64,000 bases of DNA from Diorhabda sublineata (taxonomy: Eukaryota; Arthropoda; Insecta; Coleoptera; Chrysomelidae), in NCBI RefSeq assembly GCF_026230105.1, contig NC_079474.1, forward strand, positions 5,466,187-5,530,186. The letters are read 5' to 3'. Below the pieces are notes generated by a model. The model saw only the letters and a list, made by a program, of their open reading frames with translations. It was not told where the DNA came from and did no database searches. Within the stretch, counting starts at the first letter, position 1. Each line of letters begins with the position of its first letter. Shown here piece by piece: positions 11,701 to 22,275 of this stretch. The position numbers were made by a program, and so were the translations under genes.

Positions 11701-11988
11701 AATATGTATATCTCTATTAGATGTTGATGGAATCTCTGTAGATGTGTTTGTGATTTCGATACAATTTGTAGATGTGTTTATGTCTCTGATAGAATTTGTT
11801 GATTGATTCGTATTTGTAGTGGAAGAAAGTATTCTGTTAGCAATTTTAATCTTGTTTTTTACTGAGTCGTCTATATAAGCTTTAAGGTTGTGCAAAATCA
11901 TCGAAGTGAAACTGTCAACATTGAAGTGGCAGAGCGTCCCAAAAAGTGTTTTGCAGTAGGAAACTGTCACTTTCACTACATGGAACAC
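11506..11988 (-). other. Unassigned 160-codon open frame with 10-residue repeat
   Basis: This frame is unusually long for such AT-rich DNA. Its middle part is Ser/Thr/Asn-rich and shows an imperfect 10-residue period (QSTNSIRDIN, TSTNCIEITN, TSTEIPSTSN), reflecting a 30-bp minisatellite at about 11724-11815. The C-terminal part is hydrophobic. No family was recognised, no splice or promoter evidence supports expression, and the repeat alone could have kept the frame open. It may be chance or a remnant. Confidence 0.2.
11724..11815. repeat. Three-unit, 30-bp minisatellite
   Basis: Units of about 30 bp share GTAGATGTGTTT followed by GTGATTTCGATACAA, ATGTCTCTGATAGAA or more diverged versions. 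The 30-bp period preserves reading frame, giving the 10-residue repeat described for the overlapping open frame. Confidence 0.5.
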
Positions 11989-12309
11989 TCAAAACGCAAC
12001 TTTCGATATGTAAATGAATACAGAACGAACAACTTTCAGATGGCGTCGTCTAAAAAAGTAATTGAGAAGAATGATGAAATATGAGTGAAAGAAATGCCTT
12101 CTATTTGACTCAGTCAATTGTGATCAAGAGAAGGTTTTGAATCACGAGTATACTTCGGAAATTTTGAATTTCATGTGAAATCTCTTTATTACCTAGCGTT
12201 AATAAACTATAATATCTTCATAGTCCTCAAAAGTTGAAGATATTGAATAAATTTTAGTGTGTTAACAACCCTAAAAAAACAAATCGACATTTAACAGTTT
12301 TGGGGTTAG

Positions 12310-13092
12310 TAAACATGAAACGTTAAACTATAGAAGAACGTGTCTTCATTATTTCAAAAAAATCGCTAAATACTCTAGTAGAGTAAAAACAATTCGTTCA
12401 AATATCAATATCGGCGTCGGGCGCAAGAATTTCAAATTTCAAAAAGCTTTCTATAGTGTATACTCACTAAAGATATGCGTCTCTATGCTTATTTAATACA
12501 ACAAATGAAGCCTAGTGACCAAGCACAGCGAAGAAAATTTAATCAATGGATTAATGAGGTTCAACAAATGGATGTTGGATGAATGGAGGAAGTACATTTC
12601 CACCTTGATGAATTTGTTAATCGCCAAAATTGCCACTCTTGGGGTTCTGAGAACAAAAATGTGATTGTTGGAAAACAAATGCATCCACAATGTGTCACTG
12701 TTTGATGTGCATTTTGTGCTGGAGTCCTAATTTAACCAAACTTTTTTAAAAACGAGGCTGATCAAGCAGTGACTGTTACTGGTGCTAGATATCATAACAT
12801 GATCATGAAGTTCTCTTTGCCGAAGTTCGATTATATTAATGTGGCCTATATGTGGTTTCGAAAAGGCGGTGCCACATGCAATGCAGCCCATAAAATATTT
12901 CAGTTACTAAGACATTTTCAGGTCGTGTACTCTTTCTTTTCGATGATCAGAATTGGTGTTATTTAAAATCGCAGATCTACGTCAACAAGACCACAACCAC
13001 GCGTACATTAAAAGAGGAGATTCAGCGTTGCACCAATGAAATTCAGCCACATGTATGCAGAATAGTCATGGAAAATTTTGACGAACGAGTAC
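12310..13092 (+). pseudogene. mariner-type transposase pseudogene (long, nearly full)
   Basis: From the ATG near 12315 the translation starts with a possible HTH segment and then follows a Tc1/mariner-superfamily transposase of the kind common in insects. Blocks seen are EEVHFHLDEFVNRQNCHSWG, VIVGKQMHPQCVTV, FFKNEADQAVTVTGARYHNM, YMWFRKGGATCNAAH and, near the end, EIQPHVCRIVMENFDERVH. The first catalytic Asp (SDEAHF in relatives) is replaced (MEEVHF) and the second lies in FRKGGATC where DGATC is expected, so both are lost. Several stops and frameshifts are present. The 3' end abuts the MITE at 13101. Confidence 0.75.
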
Positions 13093-13100
13093 ATCCTATG

Positions 13101-13882
13101 TACAGGGTTTGAAACATAAGATCATCCATATATTTTCTCCAAACCTGTAAGAGTTATCAAAAGTTCTTTGTATTTAAAGTAATTTTTGGATTATACAGGG
13201 TATCCCAACCCTTCAGAATATGGAATTTTAAATAGAACACCCTATATTTTATTACGCTTTTTGATTTAGAGGTAAAAACAAAGCTAACTTTCATAAGAAC
13301 AACCTATTTGGTTTTTACACGGTTGTTTTTTTCTGTAGCATTGTTTTCAAATAAGCTAATCTTCCTTGAATTGTTCCAAATTAAAGTATTTGTTTAAGGG
13401 TACGATGTTTCTTTAGCTTTTTGTTTTTTAATAAACATTCTCTATTTGGTTTTTTTCGAAAATGCAACACTTAGTGTGTTACATTTTTTTCAATATAAAA
13501 TGGGTCAAAAAAAATGAGAAAAAGTCAAATAATAGGTATAGGATATGTATGTATGAAATGAGTTTTTGTTATTTACAAAATTCGAAACTCATACAGTAAA
13601 AAAAGATATTTGAGTTTTGTATTCAAAAATTCATTTTGCAAATGATGCCAGTTAGCCTCATTTTTATATTGCGGAACTTTCAAAATATAATGATTTTTCA
13701 ATAAAAATTCAAATAACCGTAAATATTTCTTAAGCCGTGTGGAAATCAAATAGATCTGTCTCTGGGATACCCTGTATAATTCAAAAATTAATAAATGAAA
13801 ATTCCTTTAAATACAAAGAACTTTTGTAATCAAAGTTTTTTGAGAAAAGTATATGGGTCAACTTATGTTTTACACCCTGTAC
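13101..13882. mobile_element. Long-TIR MITE with TA flanks
   Basis: The left arm starts TACAGGGTTTGAAACATAAG and the right arm, reverse-complemented, starts TACAGGGTGTAAAACATAAG. Both arms keep homology over about 105-113 bp, including AAAAGTTCTTTGTATTTAAA and a second ACAGGGTATCCCA motif about 95 bp in. The terminal TA is consistent with a Tc1/mariner-type target. The roughly 560-bp interior has no open frame of note. It is inserted between two transposase relics. Confidence 0.8.
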
Positions 13883-13889
13883 TTTATTC

Positions 13890-14450
13890 AATAAAAATTG
13901 CAATCAAAAGACCAAAAACTGTCTTCTATTCAATTTAAATTTTGCATTAATTTTGGAACACCCTTTATTTGTAACTATTTAATGCTTTCAACCAAGTTGT
14001 TCAATAAATTATGTCCGATTTCTGCCCAAAGTTGTGGAAAATTTTTAATCCCCTGTATGATTTCTGCTAACGGACAATGGTTTTTTGTAACTGATCCCAA
14101 CTATGCTCTATGGGATTCAAATCAATCGATTTTAATGGAAACGGAAGAATACCTCGACTTCATATTTTTTGCGCAGTTCGATATGTCCTTGCATAGGCAT
14201 AAAATGATCTGGGGTCTATAGAAGCAGGAAATTGGCCACCACTTGGTCCCTATACACCTCTGTCATAATCTTTCCATCGAATATAATGAACTCAGTATAG
14301 CTATCAAAATACCTCCTCAAAAAGGGTGAATTTCTTGGACAGATTTTTAATGGATTCATCCAAATTCCTTCTTGTCTGTGAAAATGACGTTCCTCCATTA
14401 ATAATCCCAATGTTGTACCGATGCAAAAATATTTCCTTCTGATCAATTGT
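13890..14450 (-). pseudogene. Tc1-like transposase pseudogene, C-terminal half
   Basis: On the minus strand the translation gives MTEVYRDQVVANFLLL, then TPDHFMPMQGHIELRKKYEV (around the second catalytic position, where QDNARPH is expected), then LPFPLKSIDLNPIEHSWDQL and QKTI. The LNPIEHxWD block is diagnostic for the end of the Tc1 catalytic domain, with the final Glu preserved. Stops lie between blocks. It differs from the Tc1 relics at 7830 and 36195, so it is a separate lineage. Confidence 0.7.
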
Positions 14451-14645
14451 AAACATTTATGTTCATGTGTTGAACAATAGGACTCTTGCAGTGGTCGGTA
14501 ATTTGGGTATTTAACATCACTTCTTATTTATGAATTTAGGTTGAATTGTATTATAACTTAAAATATTATAAATCAAAATATAAATTGATGATAATTTGAA
14601 TAATAACACGTGACAGAAAACATGTTCCTATTGGTTACTGCGGAT
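14451..14645. other. AT-rich spacer
   Basis: Nothing recognised apart from the decayed end of the preceding Tc1 relic. Confidence 0.3.
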
Positions 14646-15486
14646 GTGACGTAGAAAGTAAGTAAATATTGAAACGTGGTCGCCGCGTGTCGCCTTTCAA
14701 ACGCCATTCTGTTGTTGTGAGTGGAGGTAATTGGTTGTTTAGTGTGTTTTTGTAAGGGTTTCAAAGACTATCCTAATTGAAATGATTTATCAAAGCAAGA
14801 TCGGACAATACACTTAAGGTAGATGCCTTCATGGCTGCTAGGTTCTTTGCTAATAATCAATTATTTACTTCGGCTGAAATACGTGGAGTAAAATCAGTAA
14901 GTACTACTAATCACACTTTCTCATTTGTTTGCTTGAACTTTATTAAAATGTAGTCATAAAAATGATAGCTTCGAAAGTTGTTATTATTCCGGCTTGCAAT
15001 GCTAAAATCCTTTCTTACTCGGATTTTAAACTCATGACTCATAGCTCATGACAATTAAAAAGCCCAATTGACATGAAAAACATTAAATAAATAACTATTA
15101 AAATAAAATTATTCAAGCTGTCAATATACAACTTTTATTCAAAATTATGATGAAATATTGACGAAAATTTGGAAAATTTGAAAAAATTGGAGTTTTCTAT
15201 CCAAGTATTGAATAAAATTACTAATATATTTGTAGGTAATTCAGCTTTATAGGTAATTCCCACAAAATGAGATTACTTTCCAATCATTCCTTTGAATTCC
15301 TATAAATCATGAAGTAATTGTATAAAGATCCTTCAATTTTTAAAAATATGTCATATATAAATAAATTAAAACTAAAAAAACATACTTTAAAAACTTCTAT
15401 TTCTACACTTTTTTATTTTATAAGAGGCCCTTGTAGGTTTACTAGTCCACATGCAATTATCTGTTTACTTACTTTCTACGTGACAC
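14646..15486. repeat. Inverted 21-mer pair enclosing a possible short exon
   Basis: GTGACGTAGAAAGTAAGTAA at 14646 is matched, with one extra base, by the reverse complement of the sequence at 15463-15486. Just inside the left copy the DNA is locally CpG-rich. A frame without stops then runs from about 14783 through an ATG at 14831 (MAARFFANNQLFTSAEIRG) to a good splice-donor match (TCA|GTAAGT) near 14899. The protein is not recognised. Either this is a non-autonomous element with 840 bp between its ends, or the inverted copies are incidental. Confidence 0.35.
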
Positions 15487-16285
15487 AACGTCACACTCAG
15501 TTATGTGACAACGCGTTTTGGCGCGTCATTAAGGTATTTAAATTCATTTATGAAATAATATACCGTTAAAAAAAATTAAAAAATAGAGTGTGATTAAGAC
15601 CGATATACTAAAAGTATTTAAGGTATAAAAAAAGTATGCAAGAACCCTACTGTAACTGATTATGATGTTATTGTCGCAACTTATGTACTTATATGCTTAT
15701 TATTAAACTATTAAAAAGTTTGAAGTAAGGAAAATCCATATTGAGAGTACCCCTTTGAGCTTACTACTTCAAATTCGAATACAATCAAACATTTTCTGGG
15801 ATATAACCAATCAATTTCTTGAACTTTATCTGATTAAACGTGTATCAAAATATCAAATGCACGCGGAAGTACAACAAAAAAATAATCCGCCTTCAAATCT
15901 ATATACCATTGTACGTCGTAGCTATTGATTTAAGACAATGTTCGAATCGAGGTTAACTGTTTTGCTTAAAAAAAAACAACTGAAGACTGTATGGATTAGC
16001 ATACAATCGGAGTATGCTTGACTAATGCAGAAAAAATACTGAAGCTGTGATTTTGAACAGTTAAACCGTACCTTCTAGCCCACTTCTAAAGAGTGGAATA
16101 GAAATATTACTCTCATTATAATATAATATCACCTCGCGTATATTATGAATTAAAAAAACGTGTTTCGTCTAAACGTTTTGTATGTTCAGTTATGTAAATA
16201 TCCCGTTAAGTATCTAATGAGTTTCTTTCGTTATTTGTATTGCTTGACTAATTCACATTTCACATTAACCATATGAAATACTTAT
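15487..16285. other. AT-rich stretch, nothing recognised
   Basis: No coding frame, repeat unit or RNA gene was recognised. Confidence 0.4.
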
Positions 16286-16600
16286 ACAGGGTGTTTCGGG
16301 ACTGCAAAAAAATTTGGCAATACACTACTATCTAAAGGCCAGGGATGGCTCATACCCAATGGTTAACAATCCGTAACTTTTACAGGGACAATCAATACAA
16401 TCTAAAAATAGCAAAAATGAATTTTCCAATCCGTTTTTTAACAAAAAGGTACTCTTTGTTTGACTCAATAAAATTTATGGTTTAGAAAATATGGAGGTTT
16501 TTAGATCGTTGTACATGCCAAGGAAACCATTCGCCATAAAGAGACATTCTTAAAAAAATTATCATAAATTGTAATTATATATTAAAAACACGTCATATAT
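16286..16600. repeat. Fold-back repeat family, copy 2
   Basis: This copy begins with TACAGGGTGTTTCGGGACTG, a typical end of insect non-autonomous elements, and carries CTCATACCCAATGGTTAACA. From about 16360 it matches the reverse complement of 5394-5610 at most positions, including AGGTACTCTTTGTTTGACTC, GGTTTAGAAAATATGGAGGT and ACCATTCGCCATAAAGAGAC. It has no coding capacity. The far end is not defined; homology stops near TAATTATATATT. Confidence 0.65.
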
Positions 16601-16879
16601 GGAGTTTCAATGTGATAGAATTTACTGAAATTTAGTGAAAATGTCTATATGCGTTTGATATATGTTCTGATAACTCCTCACAAGCCAGAAGGTTAAATAC
16701 TGAGCGCTTTCGGACTGAATTATACTCTTTTGTTGAACTTTTGTTAGGTTTGATCGCAGCTTACGTGTCTAAACAGGTTTGTCTACATAAATTAAGTAGA
16801 CAAGTGTCCTACCAAAAAAAGGTGGCGAAGGTCAACAACGAACTATACGATCACCAACTTTAAAGAGCAATGTATAAGA

Positions 16880-17316
16880 TGCAATTGATTCTGAACAATC
16901 AAAACAATGGACTGAAAAGGGAGAACCGGCTCCAAAAAGGCAAAGACGATTCCATCTGCAGTCAAGGTTATAGCGTCGGTTTTTGGGGATGCTTGTGGGA
17001 TAATTTTCATTAACTCTTGCAACGTTTGAGCGAAGGAATCAAGCAAAAACGAGCGCATTTGGTTAAGAAAAAAGTGTTGTTTCATCAAGACAATGCACCA
17101 GCTCACACATCCGTTATTGCAATGGCCAAAAGTGATTAATACCTACCTCATGCACCCGATTCACTAGATTTAGCCCCATTAGGTTATTTTCTATTCCCAG
17201 ACTTGAAAAAATGGCTCAGTGGTCAAAGATTTTTCAACAATGAAGAGGCTATGTCGGCAGTTAATGGCTATTTTGAGAAGCTTGACGATTCTTATCTTAA
17301 AAAGCGTATCGCTGGG
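16880..17316 (+). pseudogene. mariner transposase pseudogene, catalytic part
   Basis: The translation starts SEQSKQWTEKGEPAPKRQRR and, after frameshifts, gives VVFHQDNAPAHTSVIAMAKS (second catalytic Asp), then HAPDSLDLAPLGYFLFPDLK (third Asp position) and WLSGQRFFNNEEAMSAVNGY with FEKLDDSYLKKRI, the C-terminal helices. The N-terminal DNA-binding part and first Asp are missing. It is the same subfamily as 1-793. It ends where a Tc1 relic begins, so one probably truncated or landed next to the other. Confidence 0.8.
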
Positions 17317-17324
17317 AAAAGTGT

Positions 17325-17510
17325 ATAGTGACTCGGTGATGATTTGAGGATGTTTTTAACGAAAGGCGACTGGAGATGGAAATATAATACGTTCTGGCTA
17401 GCGCCTGATCGGCAGAAAATTTATCTTCCAGCATAACAACGATATCAAGCATTCCTCGAAGCTGTGCAAACAGAATTTGGAAGAATTATTATCGATCACT
17501 CTTATCCGTT
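17325..17510 (+). pseudogene. Tc1-like transposase fragment
   Basis: Reading several frames, the DNA yields SVMI-like TKGDWRWKYNTFW and then FQHNNDIKHSSKLCKQNLEE, the second catalytic region of Tc1 transposases (FQQDNDPKHTS), with Asp replaced by Asn. It is similar to the Tc1 relics at 7830-8500 and 36195-36760. Only this internal segment survives. Confidence 0.6.
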
Positions 17511-18229
17511 ATAATTAACCTGTATATTCGTCCACTGTTTCCCATTTTCTTCTTTTCTGTTCTAAATTCAACCAGTTTGTGTAACTGCTTCGAGTCAGCG
17601 AGTGGGAAAACTGCCCCAATCAGTAATAATCAATTGGTTCTGAAAATTCAAAATACTAGAGAACTTTGAATTCTAATAACAGATTTACCACAAGTGTGTC
17701 AATTAGTAATTTGAAAATAAGATCAAAGTAACCGCAAATTTCTTTCCGTAAGCACCGAGAAGAAGTACCCGCAATATCTAGTCAAGTGACCACATCGCGC
17801 AATATGCTATCCGACCTTGTTCGCCCGCTAATAATTCAAAAACAAATACACATCGCGAAGATCGTGACTTCATTCCGTCGCCTTCTAAAATACTTTCTCC
17901 CGCTGTTTAACGTAAATGTGGCAACGTTGCTTCCCTAGCGGTACTTTGCAGTGTCGTCATATCGCGCTAGCCGCGAATCGCTCCGACGACACCGTTACAC
18001 AGAAAGTGAAGTTCTATGCGATGGTCTCATTCTCTGGTGGCCTACTCCCGTTTTATTCTTCTTTTGTTTATGTACAGGGTGTTAAAATTATTTATGTAAC
18101 CTAATGTTCAAATGATCTAATAACTAAATTGTAAAGTTTTTCCGGATAGTTTCTTATACTTTTAAGGCACTTTTGGTCTATTAGACTCAATCATTCCTAA
18201 GCCAAACCTTTCAGACAACCACTGAGAAG
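17511..18229. other. Intergenic, with a CpG-containing patch at 17750-18060
   Basis: The patch 17750-18060 is visibly richer in G+C and CpG than the surrounding DNA (for example CATCGCGAAGATCGTGACTT). It has no recognisable protein frame. It could be a promoter or 5' exon of a host gene such as the zinc-finger gene about 10 kb downstream, or simply part of an unrecognised repeat. A TACAGGGTGTTAAAA end-like motif occurs at 18073. Confidence 0.3.
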
Positions 18230-18600
18230 TACGAGGGTGGTTCAAATATAAGCCGGAATTTGGCTATAAAAAAGTTTCTTCTTAGTTTCCGTCGGTTTCC
18301 CAAAAAGAGTTTTTCTACATCGTTGACGTTCACATCGGTAACACTTGTTCTGGGGCGCCGCGCATGGCAAGTTTGTCACCACTTCTCGACCTTTTCGGAA
18401 TGCAGGAAACCATTCATACACTTGAGCCTAGAAACACTCATCTCAGAATTGCTCACATAATTTTCAATAAATTTACCAAAAAACCAATGATGATGCGTTG
18501 TGCAACTGACATTGGTGCATCCTTTCCGCTCATTTCGCTGACACTAAATTTTTTACGCGTTTAATCAAAAATTCCGATTTATATGTGAACAACCTTCGTA
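18230..18600 (-). mobile_element. mariner deletion derivative (371 bp) keeping only the HTH part
   Basis: The ends are imperfect inverted repeats of about 30 bp: TACGAGGGTGGTTCAAATAT at 18230, and the reverse complement of the right end reads TACGAAGGTTGTTCACATAT. Both carry the TA target. The minus strand encodes the start of a mariner transposase: MSGKDAPMSVAQRIIIGFLV, then VYEWFPAFRKGREVVTNLPC, and a frame-shifted SVTDVNVNDVEK block. Everything downstream of the HTH region, including the catalytic triad, has been lost. Confidence 0.75.
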
Positions 18601-19540
18601 TATTGATCTTTTTCAACTGTGAATATATTATTCGTGAGGAAAAAGACAGTTCTTGATAGCAGTTAATTCAATTTAAAATTTAATAACATTCCAGTTACAA
18701 TTTCTTCTTTTTTATTTATGTTATTCTGGACAAACCTCCATCTGATATAATTTTAACGTCTGTAGCCAAAAGAAACGTAATATTTTCACTCCTGGAATGA
18801 TTATAAATATCCAAAATACCCTAACTAACTAATTATACCCATAAAAATGGTTTCATGATTTAGATAGTTTCCTGTTATAAGAATTTACGGATATTAAATG
18901 CTTGAAAACGAAGCTTTTAGCTACTTTTAAGCTTATATAGGCCAAAAACCAACTCCATGTTGAGATCAATCAAAGTTTCTTGAACAATAGCAATGATATT
19001 TTCTTGAATTGAAGGATGATTATTCAGGGAAAGAAGACTTATGTATCATACTCGATTCTTTTCAACTTTCGCCTGATTTTCTCCAAATTTTGTACTTCTG
19101 GTATTTTAATATTTTCTTTTAGTTCTGTTGGTCGCTACTTCATGAGAATCTCTGCGCTTTTACTGTCCTGTATGAATCTTTGTGCCTTGAAAAAGTAGTG
19201 ATCGATATTCATTTTCAAGTTGTTTTTTCAATTACAAGAGACTTCTTGTATTTTTCCTTTTATTTATTTTTATGTATTTAGCACATTACAGCAGCTATTC
19301 AATCATTATTAATCTTGCAATTATTTTTTGAACTTCAATATCAGTATTTTTTGTACACATTAACTAATTCATTTGTTTTTTTTTATCGCAATATTCCTCT
19401 AATTACCACTTCCCATCGTAATTCTCATCTAAAATATTTGTTCGTAGTTTTTAGTTCTATTTGTGTCTCGTATTATTCATACGTTTTCCTTAATCCACCT
19501 TCTTGACTCATTCCTCTTTCTTTAGTAAGACTCATTAAGA
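18601..19540. other. AT-rich stretch, nothing recognised
   Basis: Small open frames on both strands show no recognisable motif. Some of this could be decayed upstream gypsy sequence, but no RT or RNase H block could be read. Confidence 0.4.
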
Positions 19541-19549
19541 CTAAAGCTG

Positions 19550-19860
19550 TGAGACATGTACCAAAATCCAGCAGACTCCATGAAAAGCCCGAGTTCATCC
19601 ATTATATCAGCCCAAGATATATTGGATATTAATTTTAAAAGCCCATTTGATGGTCAATTTTGTCTGAAATGCATAGAAGCCCATACAAAGTTGGAAAAAG
19701 ATCGTATTCTATTTGAGGCTCCATCTTGGGCAACACCAATGTCTCTCTTTATTTGGGACAATACCACTGTATTAAATAGCAAATTTTTGACTCATTCATA
19801 TGTTAGGTTTTTGTGCAGTAACTATCTATCTTCGGAAAGAGAACAAAGCTACTAGACTGT
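19550..19860 (+). pseudogene. Ty3/gypsy integrase core fragment
   Basis: The 99-codon open frame reads AQDILDINFKSPFDGQFCLK followed by CIEAHTKLEKDRI, which matches the first part of the gypsy integrase catalytic core (the HIDFAGPFxGxxFLxxIDAHTKW pattern). The first catalytic Asp would be in DINFKSPF. Further on come WATPMSLF and WDNTTVLNSKFLTHSYVRFL, corresponding to the region of the second Asp (TDNxxxFxSxxF). The zinc-binding HHCC domain and catalytic Glu are not seen. It is most likely part of the same decayed element as 19975-20215. Confidence 0.6.
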
Positions 19861-19974
19861 AGCCAGTCTCCTACAGAATATTACTTAGAATAGGAAAACC
19901 AGCTCGTTTGGTTCTTCTAGTGCCTTATATAAATATCCGTATGTCATGAAATCTAGTCGTTTTTCTGAAGTGAA

Positions 19975-20215
19975 AAAGTGTCAAGACAAGAAAAACCAAA
20001 TGAGCATCAACCACTATATGGTTGAGCTAAATTCTGATCGTTATTTGAAACGTTACATCAACCAGCTGGTCGCTGCGCTAATGTTGTTGCGCCGATCGTC
20101 ACATATTTATGGGATTTCGTCCATAATGTCATGCAAATTCGTAATTTTACAATTGTCAATAACAGTACCAGCTCCAGTCATTGATTCTCATACCGTCCAG
20201 CTAGATGTATAGACC
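19975..20215 (+). pseudogene. Ty3/gypsy integrase C-terminal tail fragment
   Basis: A frame reading SINHYMVELNSDRYLKRYIN then QLVAA fits the end of gypsy integrases, where a YxVxLxxGRxxKRHxNQL block closes the protein's chromodomain-like tail. It lies about 120 bp downstream of the integrase core fragment in the same orientation, so both are probably the remains of one deleted insertion. LTRs were not identified. Confidence 0.45.
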
Positions 20216-22267
20216 AGGGTCGATAATTTTCGAAACAAAAAAATAATAGTAGGGTGAAATCCATTGGAAAAGTATGAGAATATATCTCCAGCGAAGCTAT
20301 GGAAAAAAATCAAATGATAAAGTTATGGGTAATGAGAAGAAGTCTACAACACATTTTCCACATAACCTCAAAATTTATATGGAAAGGTTTTTTTTTCACG
20401 AATTTTGATGAAAACATACATTTCTATGTTCCAAATACACTATAATTTATTTGATTTAAAGATTATTTTTCAACCTTATTTTGACCTCATATTGAAAACG
20501 CACCCTAATTTTCAATCAAAAATTTACTAAACAGAATATTAGTTTTTTTATATTCTGTGAGATTTTTGTTTGTTGAAATCTTTTCTTCCTGATGGTGTGA
20601 ATATTACCATGACTATGAATTATTGTCTCGGAAAAGGAAAAAAAACGAAAAGTTTTATTTGTACAATTTTCAGATATTTATTAAAATTTTAAACCAAGTT
20701 TTTCTATTTTTTGGGAGATTAGAACGTAGTATTCCATCTTCGTATTCGACTATATATGCTTCTGAATGAAATATTTTGGTGTTGAAAAATTGTTAACTAT
20801 GTCAGGATTAGGGATCTGTCCAAACAAACTATAAACGCTTCTTCTTATTCCATCTCATAAGTCATTTCAATACAACTAACATAAAAAAGTACAAGTCTAA
20901 CTAATGTCAAGAAAATAATTTGCTACAAAGCCATTTTGTTATTGTGCTATTACAACCTATTTTTAAACTCCTAAATTTTGTGCCTGAACTATTGCGACTA
21001 CGTTGAAAAAGAAATAATTCAATGAGGAATGTAAAGAATTATCTCACAACAACAAGAATAAATATCTCGAAGTAAATGGTGTAGATATTTTTGATATTAC
21101 TATTCAATTTAATTGAATGTAAATTGCATCCGTTTAAAAATATATTCATTTAAAGATAACTAATTAAATTTTGATGTTACTTCGAACATTTTTCATTCCA
21201 CTGGTAATTTATTCTAAGTATTATTAAAAAATGAGTCCCAATATCCATGTTCGTCCATTAATACAGGGTGTTCTTTTATACCTTTTGCTTTTAGAAAATT
21301 AAATCGTCATTACTTCATGATTAAATATATTTTTGAAATTTTCGTGACAGCTATTTGGAAACATTTTAAATACAATAAGCAATAATGTTTTTTTTTTAAA
21401 AAAAACGGTATATCTGAAATAATATAAATAAATAAATTGAAGATTAGCAGATATTAATTAATTATATTAATTGTAAAGCGTATCTCTTTTTGATTAACAC
21501 TAACTATAAAACATGTTTCAAAACAGGTTTTTAAGTTCAGACATAAATCTATCTATCACAGTATCATGTGAAAACAATCTCTTATTTCCTAATTAATTAA
21601 AAAATACAACTATTCAAATTCATTATCATTTTCAAATATTAATTCTTCGGTCGTACGTAGAATAAAATCTCGTTGTGAAGTTCCTCGTTGTCTGCTTAAA
21701 TAAGTGTGTCAGCAGGATCATGAGCAGTCAGTCAGATCAAGAATTAAGAAAAAAAACACGAAAAACACTCACATACATTTAGAATATTATGCGCGGAATG
21801 AAACGCGCACCATCGCCTCCACATCTTTCATCCAACCAAAGCGAGTTTATGCATTCATAGTTTACTTTTATATATATACAAATAACGGTACTTTTTAGTC
21901 CGGTAAATAAGAATCCACTTGTACTAATTATCATTAAAAATTCCTTAATATACAATAGAGTTTCTTAATTATTATCATATTTAATTAATTATTTTGAATG
22001 TTTTTTAATTATATTAATTGATAAATCATTTATAATTGCTTACTCATTCTGACTGAAGTTATTCGATATATCGCACCCCTATTTCAATAGTGCCATAAGC
22101 TCTTAAATGCTAATTTTACAAAACAAAAACGATTGTGAATGAAATGTTTTCTAGATCAGTTAATTCGGTTCTTAGGCGTATTTGATTATATCTTTATTGT
22201 ACAATGTAATGTAAAATCTATAGACAGCTTAAAAAAAAATTTTTAATGATATGGCACTACTGTTGAT
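20216..22267. other. AT-rich stretch, nothing firm
   Basis: No protein family was recognised. A TACAGGGTGTTCTTTTATAC end-like motif at 21263 is of the kind found at ends of non-autonomous elements, but its partner was not found. A possible LTR of the gypsy relic could be here but I cannot show it. Confidence 0.35.
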
Positions 22268-22275
22268 TTTATTTT

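Noticed and set aside
15940..15960. GTTCGAATCGAGG, resembling a tRNA T-arm / SINE B box
   Set aside because: No A box at the right distance and no acceptor-stem pairing; probably chance.
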